A stretch of DNA of 64,000 bases from Saussurea involucrata (Eukaryota; Streptophyta; Magnoliopsida; Asterales; Asteraceae). Made by a program: the position numbers and the translations under genes. Shown one piece after another: positions 20,901 to 32,900 of the stretch. The stretch covers positions 1-64,000 of the forward strand of contig JAWVWS010001018.1 in the NCBI GenBank assembly GCA_033807775.1, given 5' to 3'. Positions within the stretch are counted from its first letter, which is position 1. Every line of letters starts with the position of its first letter. The notes under the pieces are model-generated. The model did not search any database. It was given only the letters and a program-made list of their open reading frames with translations, and was not told the DNA's origin.

Positions 20901-23900
20901 GAATTAAAATTGTGAAAATTTTTGTGTATTGTATTCAACCCCCCCCCCCTTCTACAATACATGTTCTTGTTCTTGTAAGCCATCTGGGACTAACATGAAC
21001 ATTCTCTAACAAAGAAAGAAATAAAAAAATCAACCACAGTAAAAACTGTCAGACAGAAGTCTTGCAGCGGAAATCGTGCAGAAAAAACAGAAGAAATCGA
21101 CAAAAATGTGCAGAAATCGTGATTAATAGGAGAAATCGTGAAGGAAAACGTTATCTATGGAGAAATTGAGCGTGAAGAAATCGACTTGAGGAGATAGCTT
21201 GACTGCTTGAGTGCAGTTTGGTTGGAGCAGAAAGCTTGAAATCGGGAAGGAAATCAGCTAGGGTTTATTTTTGAAATCGTGAAGGAGCTATAATGTTTGG
21301 GCCGAGCGTGAAAGAAAGAATGCTAGGGGTAGGGGATGTGATAGTAGCGGTCCAATACTTGAGGATCAACCTACTGAACTAGAGGGTCCATGTACGTAAT
21401 AAGGAAGAGCAAAGGAGGACATGTGTAGGGTGGATAGCCAATCAATTACACATGCATGACTTGAGGAGGGAAGGGTTACTTACAAATAAACGTTGTGTTA
21501 GAAGAGGTGGTATGCATTTTCCTACCTATTTTGTATTTCCCTTCGGCTAGAGAGCTTGGGCAATAGAGATAGCCATTTTGGTTCATCTCTCTAATTTCCT
21601 TTTATTTCCTTGGAATTTTCCTTTCAATCAATACAGTAAACCCTTGGCCTTGTTCATTTCCTATCAATTGGTTCCATTGCTAGATCAAACGAAATGGTGG
21701 CTCCTGAACCTCAAATCAGCACAGCACCTTGTTACAATCCAGAGTCGATGCTTAGGATGAGAAGATCGACTCCATTGCAAAAGAGGTACGTGATCTGTCG
21801 GCTTCTATCACTTCCATGAAGGAGCTTCTTAAGGAATTTCCTAATTCCCTCGAGAAGTTAACCAAACAGCCTCCTATGCATCGTGAAGGAGATTTCTCGG
21901 GATTAGGGGTGTTTGATGACTGCGGTAAACCTCTGCATCCAGATCTGGGGGAAATTCATTAAGCATAATCACTCGAATCAACCCTCTTCTCCATGCCTAA
22001 GGTCAAACTACCAGTGTTTGAAGGTGTTGACCCCAGAGGATGGATAACCTTTTGAAGGTGTTGACCCCAGATATAACCAAGGCTGAACTCTACTTCCAGG
22101 TTCACCAAACCCCTCCCTCTCAAAAACTCCACCTCGTTTAAATGTGTATGGATGGTTCAACATTAAATTGGTTCACCAATCTCCTCATCAAACACCCTCA
22201 CACCACCTGGGAGCAGTTCCGTGAAAAGTTACTTACCCGGTTTGGTGGCACTCGATACCACAACGCACACGAAGCCTTGGGGTCTCTGTATCAGGAAGGG
22301 GATATCGATGCTTACATCGATAATTTTGAAGCCCTATCTGCTCTAATTCCCGACCAATCGGAGGACCAAGTGGTGAGGATGTTCCTTCGGGGTCTTAAAC
22401 GTGATATCCGGAACTGGGTTAGAGCACTTCGCCCCACCACATGCGACCAGGACATGGATCTAGCTCGTCACGTTGCTATAGCGACGTCTACTTCTGGAGA
22501 GATGGGTCTCATAAAAGGGAAGACGACCTATGGGTACTTACTCCTGGAAATACAGCCCGACCCATCACACAGATAAGCCCATTTCTTCTTTTAATTCTTT
22601 TAATCCAATTACTAGGCCCGTTTCCAATGTTGGACAGGCCCAATCGAAGCCCTCCGACTCCAAATCCTCGACCACGCACGACTGGTACTCGCCATCTATC
22701 GAAGCAGGAGTGGGACGATCGCCGGCGACGAGGTACTTGCTTCGGGTGCGGACAAAAGTACTCCTCTCAGGACAAATGCACTGAGGGACAACTACGTGTA
22801 ATATTGTTGGCCGACGACGACGTGGTGGACGAAGACGGTGAAATCCGTTGGATCGAAGAACCACCAGACGAGGATAACTTTTTCGATGGGGAGTGTAATG
22901 CCCTTCAGTTCTATGGTACTTCTTCCGACACCCTACCTACTTTAAAAACACTTCTACTCATGGGTGAATTACGTGGGATTCCCGACCTAATTCTGATCGA
23001 TAGTGGGGCTTCCCACAACTTCCTATTCCGACAATTAGCCCTTGCTTTGGGGTTAGAAGTCAGGCCAACAAGCCGCTCACCATCAGTTTGGACTTTGGGT
23101 GATGGAACTAGAGTAAAAATCTCCGAAATGTGCCGTGACGTTTCAGTTCAGTTGGGGGCTTTCACGTTTACTGTCGACCCCTTAGTTTATGACTTGGGAT
23201 CGTTAGACATGATTTTGGGTATTCGCGTGGTTGGGCACATTAGGAGACGTGGTTTTCAATTGGCAGACTCAGCTAATGAGATTTTACCACCGGGGCACTC
23301 TCGTTCAATTACTCTTCTCTCAAACTTTGGCTCGATGAGCAATTGCACCTCCTCACTGCGGAAGCCGACTCCACACCCACTCTAACGACAGACCAACAAC
23401 GTCAATTGGAAGTTGTTTTGCTCGATTTTTTGTTGCTATTCCAATCACCACATGGCCTTCCTCCCGAACGATCAATAGAACATGCTATAAACCTCCATGA
23501 CGGCCATGGCCCTATCTGTGCGCCCTTACCGATACCCTCATTTGCATAAAGACGAGATTCAACGCCAAGTCAACGAAATGTTAGCCACGAGAATCATTCG
23601 AGTAAGTTTACCTAATAGATCTGGTGTTAACATTTGGTATCAGAGCCAAATCGATGAACTTTTCTCGATACGATCATCGAATCTCGACATTTCAAGTTAA
23701 TTTGCCCGATCTACATGTAAGTTTGCTCAAATCTCTTATGCTCTTGAAGATTTGCTCGTTATTCGATTCCAGATCATCTCCAATTTTTAGAATCGAATTT
23801 CGACAAGTTTTGACGATTTTCGAAAATTTCGCGAGTTTTTCGGTGTTCTTCGCGAGAATTATCAAGATCTGGAAGTTTTTACGTGGATGAATTGATTTGA

Positions 23901-26900
23901 GATTTATAGATCTGTTTGCATGTGGATTTAGAGTGAAATAAAACGTTCAGATCTGAATTTCATCAACGATTCATAGAATTCGGTTGTTTTTCTATTCGGT
24001 TTGGATCTTAACGACGTTCATCAATCGATCTAAAGTTCTTGGATGTTTTGATCAAGAATTCTTCCACAGATTTGTTAGTATGTGAATTTCGAGCAATCTA
24101 CATCTTTCAGAATCGAAATTCGTCGAGAAATAAGTGAGATATGTGATTTGAAACTTTGCTCGCCGGAATTCTCGACGGAAAAACGTTTTGGCCAGTTTTT
24201 GAGATTTTTGCTGGAGTTTTGTTAAATATTCGGTTCAGATCTGTTAGTATACAAGTTTGGAACATGTTGCAAGTTTCAGATCTGATTTTGGTTGAAAATT
24301 CAGTGAATTGCGAATTTTTAAAGTCGACAGCAAGCTTCTCGCCGGAAAATCGAAATTCGTCGGAAATTATGTTTTTCGTCGGAGTTTCGATGCAAATCTT
24401 CCACAGATCTGTTCGTAGCTGATGTTTTGATCATATTGCAACGATTGGGGTTAAATTCCAGCAAGAATTTGTAAATTTTGGGTTGTTGAAAGACTCGCCG
24501 GAATAAGTTAGTTACTTCGCCGGAAACGTTTGTTACATCACCGGAAAAACGTGAACGTTGCTGCTGCTTTATAACGATACATGATCATAGTTTTGTCTTG
24601 AAAATATTTTGTTGATGGTCAAAGAGCATAAGAGATTCAAAAGGAAGAAATTTTGATGTGAAAATGGAAGAAAACCATGAATGATTTTGCTTTACCATGG
24701 ATGTTATTCTTGATGCATGGTAATCCTAATGTTTTGAAAATCAATTGGTGATGATTTATGATGTTAATAAAAAAAAGGAGGCTGATTGGATGGAAATATA
24801 GAAAGAAAAATGAAGCCAAAATCAACAGTACATGGTTCGTGAGTTTTTGGAAGATGGTGAATAGTACTAACTGACCCAGTTAGTGGCCAGTTAGTTTTCT
24901 AACATTTTTGGTCCAAGTTCCGTTAAATTCGTCAAAATTCGTGGATTTTGCTAATGGAACTAGTGTGGCATCACTCCTACATCTCGTTTGTCACAAATTC
25001 ATCTCCACGACATCGATTTGCGTACGATTCCTCGAAATCCCTACCGAGTAGCGCGTGTTTTTATCGTTCCTTCTTCGAGCAAATTCGGACCAAGCTCTTA
25101 AGCCGAATTCTTACTCAACTCGTGGTCCAACGACGGATTCTCTGTTTTACACTAAATGCATACACTTTGAAGATGATTTTAGTGCATTTAGTCGGGGTTA
25201 TGGAGTACATTGGATCCGATTTTTTAAAGTTGAAAATATGATGAATAAGAGCAACTTTCAAGGGGGAGCCGAGCTTACTTTTGAAGAATGCACCGCTAAA
25301 GTTTTTCTAAGAAAATCAAGGGGGAGAGGAGTAAAGACTTTTAAGTGATTTTACTTTCCAAAACTTTAGGGGGAGAATGTTAGGACATTTAAGTTGTCCT
25401 AAATAATTAGAAAGTTTTGTAAAGTAATGGATTTGGGCCTAATGGGCTTAGACATGTAAATGGGCTTGGGCTTACTTGTTGTAACAAGGGGGAAGGACTA
25501 TAAATAGGTCATTTCATGTATTGTTGTAAATCATTAGTTCATAATACAAAGATGTAGCTCTTAAACACTTTTGTGTTCTCTCTCTAGATTAGTTTACTTT
25601 TCTAATAATAAATAGTTCTCTCCTTCCTTATCTTGTTACAATTACTTTAAGTGTTGAAGATCATGGACTCACACAAAGCACCTATTCCAGCCCCGTAATC
25701 CTCACTAAGAAAAAGGATTCTACGTGGCGAATGTGTATTGATTACCGAACTTTAAACCACTCCACTATCCCGGACAAGTACCCGATTCCGGTCGTTGAGG
25801 AGCTATTGGACGATCTACTTGGCTCCCAATTTTTTTCCAAAATTGATTTAAAGTTGGGGTTCTACCAAGTGCGCGTGTACGAGAGTCCGATATTGAGAAA
25901 ACGGCTTTTGGAACTCATAACGGGCACTATGAGTTTTTGGTTATGCCCTTCGGGCTAACCAACGCCCCTGTTACCTTCGAGGTCTTAATGAACGAGGTTT
26001 TTCGCCTCTTATTGCGCCGTGGGGTACTCGTTTTTGAAGACATTTTAGTTTATAGCCAGACTTGGTCTTCTCATCTACAACTCCTTTCTCAACTCCTTCA
26101 GCTGTTACAGACCCACCACAGGTTGTCAACTAGAGAATTCGGTCGTCAATCGGTTGAGTACCTAGGTCATATCATCGATGGTAAAGATTTATCGATGGAT
26201 CCCTCCGAAGTCTCGGACGTTCAGCAATGGCCTACTCCCAAAACCGTCAAGGCCGTCCCCGGTTCCCTCGGCCTCACGGGCTACTACAGAAAATTCATAT
26301 GCGATTACGGGAAGATCGCTAAACCTCTCACGGAATTAACTAAACGTGATGGGTTCCATTGGGGTCCTACAACCCAATCTGCCTTCGATGAATTAAAACA
26401 GGCCTTAATCACAACCCCGGTTCTTTCCTTACCTGATTTTTCCAAGCCTTTCGAAATTGAATGTTACGCTTCTGGCCGAGGACTAGGGGCTGTCCTTATG
26501 CAATCTCGACAGCCGATTGCTTATTTTAGTAAGGCTTTATCTGATAAAAATCTTAACAAGTCCGCCTACGAAAAAGAAATTATGGCTCTTGTTCTCTCCA
26601 TACATCATTGGCGGCCTTATCTCTTGGGGCGCAACTTTACGGTCTTTTCTGATCAGAAAAGCCTCCGTCACTTGCTTGACCAGCGCATCACGGCGACCGA
26701 CTAACAAAATTGGATCGCGAAGCTTATGGGTTACCAATTTTCCATTCATTACAAACCTGACAAAGACAATGGGGCAGCAGACGCCTTGTCTCGTATCGGG
26801 GAGGGAAACGAGCTAAAACTTTATTGTCATACCCTCAATGGATAGTTTCGTGTTGGAAGGATTCGATGTTGACCCGAAACTTAAAAAATTGGTTTCCGAT

Positions 26901-29900
26901 CTCACTAAGGACCCTCGTTCGCACCCGGGATTTTCCATATCTAACGGTCGCCTATTTCACAAAGGAAAGCTTGTGATTCCTCGTTTGATTCCAAAGTTGT
27001 TGGCCGATTTCCACAATAGTCTAACTGGGGGACACTCCGGTTTTAACCTACCGACGTTTAGCTTCCCAAGTTTATTGGTTGGGCATGACAAACACTGTCA
27101 AGGCATACGTTCAGGCATGTGACACTTGCCAACAATATAAGTCCGCTACTACCGCCCCTGCTGGGCTTTTTCGGCCCCTGCCCATCCCAAATGCAGTCTG
27201 GGATGACATCTCCTTGGATTTCATCACGGGTCTGCCAAAATCCAAGGGTTTCGACGTCATCTTGGTGGTCGTCGATATGCTCTCTAAATATTGCCATTTT
27301 ATCGCCTTAAAACATCTGATCACCGCCCGTCACCTCGCCGATGTGTTTGTTCGCGAAGTCATTCGTCTCCATGGTATTCCTAAGATCGTTCTAAGTGACC
27401 ATGATCCTCTTTTTCTCAACAAATTTTGACAGGAGATATTCTCGCTTCAAGGCAGCCATCTCAAGTTTAGTTCCGCGTACCACCCCGAAACCGATGGACA
27501 GACCGAAGTGGTCAACCGTAGCTTGGAAACTTATCTCCTTTGCTTCGCTGACGAATAACCTAAAATGTGGTCCTATTGGCCCCCTTGGGCTGAATTTTGG
27601 CATAACACGGCCTACCATGTGTCCACCAATACAACCCCATTTGATATTGTTTACGGTCGACCTCCTTCGTCCGTCTTACAATTTATTCCTGGAGAAATCA
27701 ACTGTGATTTGGTGGCCCAGGATCTGTCCGATCGTGATGAGGCGCTTAAACAACTCAAGTATCATTTGACTCGGGCACAAGCTCGAATGAAGTCTATGGC
27801 GGACAAACATAGACGAGATGTGGACTTTGCTGTTGGGACCGGGTGTTTCTTAAACTATGTCCACACCGCCAACAATCGGTCGTCTGTCGGATTAATTAAA
27901 AGCTAGCCGCTCGATAGTACGGGCCATTTCTGTTATTGCTAAAGTCGGGTCGGTTGCCTACAAACTTCAACTTCCGGATTCTGCTCGTATTCACCCAATT
28001 TTCCATGTCTCTCTCGTTAAACGGGTTGTTGGTAACCATACCGTCGAACCATCTCTCCCTATGGGCATGGAGATGGACTCTACTGCTTCCCCCCACCCAC
28101 TCAAATGCCTTGCCATCCATTCAATTATCAAACAGGGAGTCTGCTTTGAGTAATGGCTCATTCAATAGACGGATAGCAGTGTCGATAATGCCACATGGGA
28201 GGATGCTCTTGCAATTATACGCCAATTTCCCCTCTTTAGGCTTGACCTGATCTTCACGAGGGCGGCATTGATAGCAACGGTCCAATACTTGAGGATCAAC
28301 CCACTGAACTAGAGGGCCTATCTAATTCCCAGTCCAAGCCTCGGAAAGTATACGTAAGAAGGAAGAGCAAAGGAGGACACGTGTACGGTGGATAGCCAAT
28401 CAATTACACATGCATGACTATGCATGACTTGAGGAGGGAAGGGTTAGTTATAAATAAACATTCTGTTAGAAGAGGTGGTATGCATTTTCCTACCTATTTT
28501 GTATTTCCTTTTGGCTAGAGAGCTTGGGCAGTAGAGATAGCCATTTTGGTTCATCTCTCTGATTTCCTTTTATTTCTCTGTAATTTTCCTTTCAATCAAT
28601 ACAGTAAACCCTTGGCCTTGAGTATTCTTTGTGTTCATTTCCTATCAGGATGTCTATTTTTGGGCTGAATGTGGACAACATAGCATTTTCATTTGTGCGA
28701 ATAAGTCAACATTTGTGCAAATAAGCCATAAGTAAACACCCTATTTTGGTTGTGCGAATAAGCTGTTAAACTCATTAAGCCCATTAAGTCATAGGTAAAC
28801 ACCCCCTTAGTCTTGTTTGTTTCGTGGCTTATTACTTATTAGGAAAAAAACAAATTTGACCATAAAAAGTGAAGCTAGATTTTTTTTAGTATTTGTTGAG
28901 AGATATAATTGAATGAGAATTTAATGTGAAAACAATCACAATTAAACAAGGATGGTGAAATTTACACAATTTACAAGTTTGGCTCCTTTGCGTTTGAAAA
29001 TGCTTTGTACATGTAGGTTTGACGAAGAAGGGACTCGATTCACCAAGGATGACATTAGTGCAAGTTAAATATCTACGAAATGCTGGACTATATTAATGCT
29101 AGCCTTAATGGACATGTGAATACCCAGGAACACACACTTGATGGCATGTGTTGCAAGTTTATTATGCCTCGGACGATAATCACGAACAAAAAGAGACACA
29201 TCCAAATATGTTAGGAGCCTCACAAATAGAAGTGTCCTTTGGAAAGACAATGGAAAAAGGTATCTTCTTTTCAAGGACAGAAGAGGGCTTATGGTTTACC
29301 AAATAATTAGTTGTAATAACCGCAAAAACATTGTACTACATTATATGATAATACATGTATAGTACGATGATCGGATAAGAAACTTGTAAAATTAAAAGAG
29401 AACTATTCTTTTGCATTATCGGATCAAAATGTTATAATGGAGACATCAAATTGGGTTTTGACATAAGCAAACATTTACAAACGATGGAAAAGACATAATT
29501 ACGTGACTTAAGCAAGATAACCCATGTTGCACAAGAGAAGTCGTCAACAAACATTATAAAGTATTTATAGCCACTAGTATAAATAAGAGGTCAAGGTCCT
29601 CATAGTGACTGTCACATGTGAGATTGTTTGGCTGCAACAAATCTTCACAAATTGGGTTTTGAAATAAGCAAAAATGTACAAAAGATGGAGAAGACATAAT
29701 TACATGACTTAAGCAAGATAACCCATGTTGCACGAGAAAAGTCGTCAACAAACATAATTAAGTATTTAAAGACACTAGTAGAAATAACAGGTCAAGGTCC
29801 TCATAGTGACTGTCACTTGTGAGATTGTTTGGCTGGAACAAATCTTATGGTATTTTGGGGTTATTCTTCATGCTCTACCTAGGTGTTCAGTGACAACAAT

Positions 29901-32900
29901 CCGACCTTTCAATTAACATTTAACCCGATCTTTCACAAGGGTACCTAACACATCCAAAAGTGAATGCCATTTTATTCGTAATAAGGTTCCTGAACGAGTC
30001 GACTATTAAGCCGATGTCAATATACATCCAATTTCAATTTGTTAGTATTATTGCTATGCCATTACCGAAGTCCAATTTACTACCTCTTATGACCAAGATG
30101 GCTCTTCATGATATCCTTGCTAGTCCATCTTGAGGGGTGTTGTTAGATTTGTTGTATCGGTTGTTATATAACGAGTAATAGTGTATTATTATAGCCCGGC
30201 GTGGCAGGTCGCCTTTTTATTTCAGTACATAGAAGTAAGTACTAGATAAAGAGTAGGTGAGTGAGTCCTTGCTGACCTGAGCGATTTCCATCAGCTAGAT
30301 GACATTCGCTGGGCTTCCATCTTCGGGAGCCTGTGTCCCGGCATTTTTGTTCAAGGAACCCCTCCGGCTGAAGACTAGTGGTAGGTGGACCCGTGGTTAG
30401 CCGCTAAAGTCGTTAAGAAGTTGGTTACAGTTAGTAGTTGCAGGTAGTTAGGATCTAACAATGTAAATACATCAATCTACTGTGGAAAGGAGGATATGAA
30501 GAACAACTTGTTTTCAAAATCCCTGTTCCTTTTTCATTCTCTGATTCTTTTGAGATTTCAATATTACGAATAACCTCGACAGGGTCGAACAAGGTGACGA
30601 TAACGATGAGTATATCCAAACTCCAGCTGAGGAAGTTTGCTGTTAAAAATGACCATGTACACAAGTAGGTCTTGAAGCCCAACGCCGAGTATTGCAAAAA
30701 AACTTTATTTTTGTTAACCTTCCTCTCACAGGACCTCCCTCATCTTTATTTTTGTAACGTTTAATAGATATTTTGATATCTCTTTTCTTTAAAATTGTGT
30801 TTAAAATAACATTTTTATTTATGATACATGGGCATCAGCACTTCAATTGCGTATATCCATCTATGTGAGAACCTGCAAGGAGTCTATCTGTCTTCTTGAT
30901 CCCAAGATCAGGTTGAAGGCATATCGTGAAGGCATGGATATTAATTTTATGTTGGAACGATTCCCCTAAAGATGCAATTTTTGTGACGTTTTGTTTGATA
31001 GTTCATTTTATTTTCCATTAGGAACGATCCTTCAAATAGGTAACATTTGTGGTCATGCATCTTTGATATACTCATATTTTTAAAAATATATTCCATGGTT
31101 TATGGAGGGAGTAATAACTTTGTAGTTCATGCTTCCAATCAAATATGATTTACGATAATAAAGATTTAGGTGGCGCTTGGTTCACATAATGGAATCTGTC
31201 GGAACTTGAATGGAATTTATTCAGGTTTAAAAGAGAAATAAAAAGGCAGCACTTGCAGTGAAATCTACAGGCTTCTTATTCTGTTCCATTCATTTTCTCT
31301 CTTCTTTTTCTTGCAAATAATGAATTTCCTAGCATAGAAAATATGTATTTAGTTCTTTTCATTCCCATTTTATCCCAATGTCTGTTATTGAAGATGACTT
31401 TTTGAGGTCCGTATGAAGTCATCTATTTGGTGCAATACTTTTCTTTTCAGTACACAATAGCCATGATGGGTTATGGCTCTGAAGAAAGTGCTGTTCTGGA
31501 GTTGACATACAACTATGGCGTCACAGAATATGACACAGGAAATGGTTATGGACAGGTGAATCATCAAACTTCCTTTATATCTTTAGCTAAATTCTGCAGA
31601 AAATGAAAATTCACAAAGTTTTAACCAGTTCTATTTTAACAAGGTACGTGTTTTATATTAACAAGATTGCAATAGGGACCGATGATGTGTATAAGACTGC
31701 AGAAGTTGCTAAACTGTTTGGTGGAGACATAGTCCTCGAACCTGGTCCTTTGCCTGTTCTAAACACAAAGATAACTGCCTGCGTGGATCCAGATGGTTGG
31801 AAATCGGCAAGTTTTCAGTCTTTTTCCACTGTTAGAATGGAAATTTATCTTTTATACCATGTGCTATGTTTCATATCTTTGGTACATGATTTGATGTTAT
31901 TTTCATGGTGATTGTCTAGTTAACCTTACAGATTTAAAAGATTGAGCAAGTAGATGGAGGTACCCTATAAATTTAACCTTAGGCTTTAGCTGTGATATTG
32001 GGTATAAATCATCGTCATCCTTGCGTTCTACTGATACATTTGAATGCCATACAGCTATAAAATCACTTGTTATACTGAAAGAAACAAGTAGTTTCTGTTT
32101 GATATAGAATCTGAGCTGAATGTTTTGAGGTTGAGATGCCGTGAAAGCATATAACCTTCAGTATCAGTTGTACTTGACTGTTGGTGAACATGTTTGCTTT
32201 TTCCTCTCTTTTCTTTTTGTAGTCTATTGAAGAAGTCAACTATATTTTTTCATGATCTTTGTTGTAGCCATTGTCAACTCTTCACCTCTAGATGTTGCGC
32301 AACTATTTTAGTGCCAGGCTCCACAAAATCCGTCGACTCTACTCTAGCTGATTGCCTCTGCTTGTAGTTTTGATTCTTTTCTTTATTGATACGTAGGTTA
32401 ATATGGTAACCCATCTTTATGTTGCTAGTTCTATATTTTTTGCTAGCTTTTATGAAGGTGAATGGAAGCAATTATTTCATGAGTTAGTCAAGTTAAGGTG
32501 ATATTTCTTGTTTACTATCAGCGTGGGAGGTTTGAAGAAACCCGAGACTGCTGACCTATGTTGATGCAATTGTGTTATAGGAGTTTCTCTACGACCTTGC
32601 TTAGATCTGGAACCCAGGCAACCACTCAGTCTCATATTGTGAATGTTCTCCAATCTATGAGATGTGGAATAACATAGGTGAAACAAGGGGGGCTGGATTT
32701 TGTTTTTTCCTTCACTTACATTACTTCTTATATTTAAGTTTGACAACGAACTCAGGGTAGTATGGGAGGCTGTGTACATAATAATGCTAGAAGTAGGATT
32801 ATTCTATAATAATCGTGTTAGCATAATTTTCTTTTCCAATTATATTACATTGGATCATTGGGGACTGTCCTTATCATCATATAATATAGAGATAGAATAA

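Larger units (their letters stand above)
21339..28647 (+). mobile_element. Complete but decayed Reina-like Ty3/gypsy element, GGATG target duplication
   Basis: 5' LTR 21339-21666 and 3' LTR 28269-28647 both begin TGATAG(T/C)A(A/G)CGGTCC and end TTCCTATCA, with 5-bp direct repeats GGATG at 21334-21338 and 28648-28652. The LTRs differ by substitutions and a ~50-bp length difference, so the insertion is much older than those at 1561 or 37442. Order gag, protease, RT, RNase H, integrase, chromodomain-like end fits a chromovirus; the short LTRs and the HPIFHVSLVK motif suggest Reina. It is interrupted by a non-coding insertion near 23.6-25.7 kb. Confidence 0.85.
17428..28797. mobile_element. Possible hAT-like DNA element, ends only, filled by retrotransposons
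   Basis: TTAGGGTTGTTTACC near 17427 is the approximate inverted complement of GGTAAACACCCCCTTA ending near 28807. Internal copies (GTTGTTTACTT near 17510, AGTAAACACCC near 28733) repeat the pattern. Between them lie the retroelements listed separately. No matching 8-bp TSD is visible, so the call is tentative. Confidence 0.3.
17305..31450 (+). other. Intron 6 of the glyoxalase gene (14.1 kb), packed with nested transposons
   Basis: Bounded by AAC-AAG|GTGATT after exon 6 and TTTTCAG before exon 7 (TACACAATAGCC). It contains, left to right, a Copia RT fragment, a Copia 3' region with LTR, a complete Reina-like gypsy element carrying its own insertion, an antisense Copia fragment with an internal duplication, and a Copia RNase H/LTR remnant. 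The last kilobase (30461-31450) is AT-rich non-coding sequence. Confidence 0.85.
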
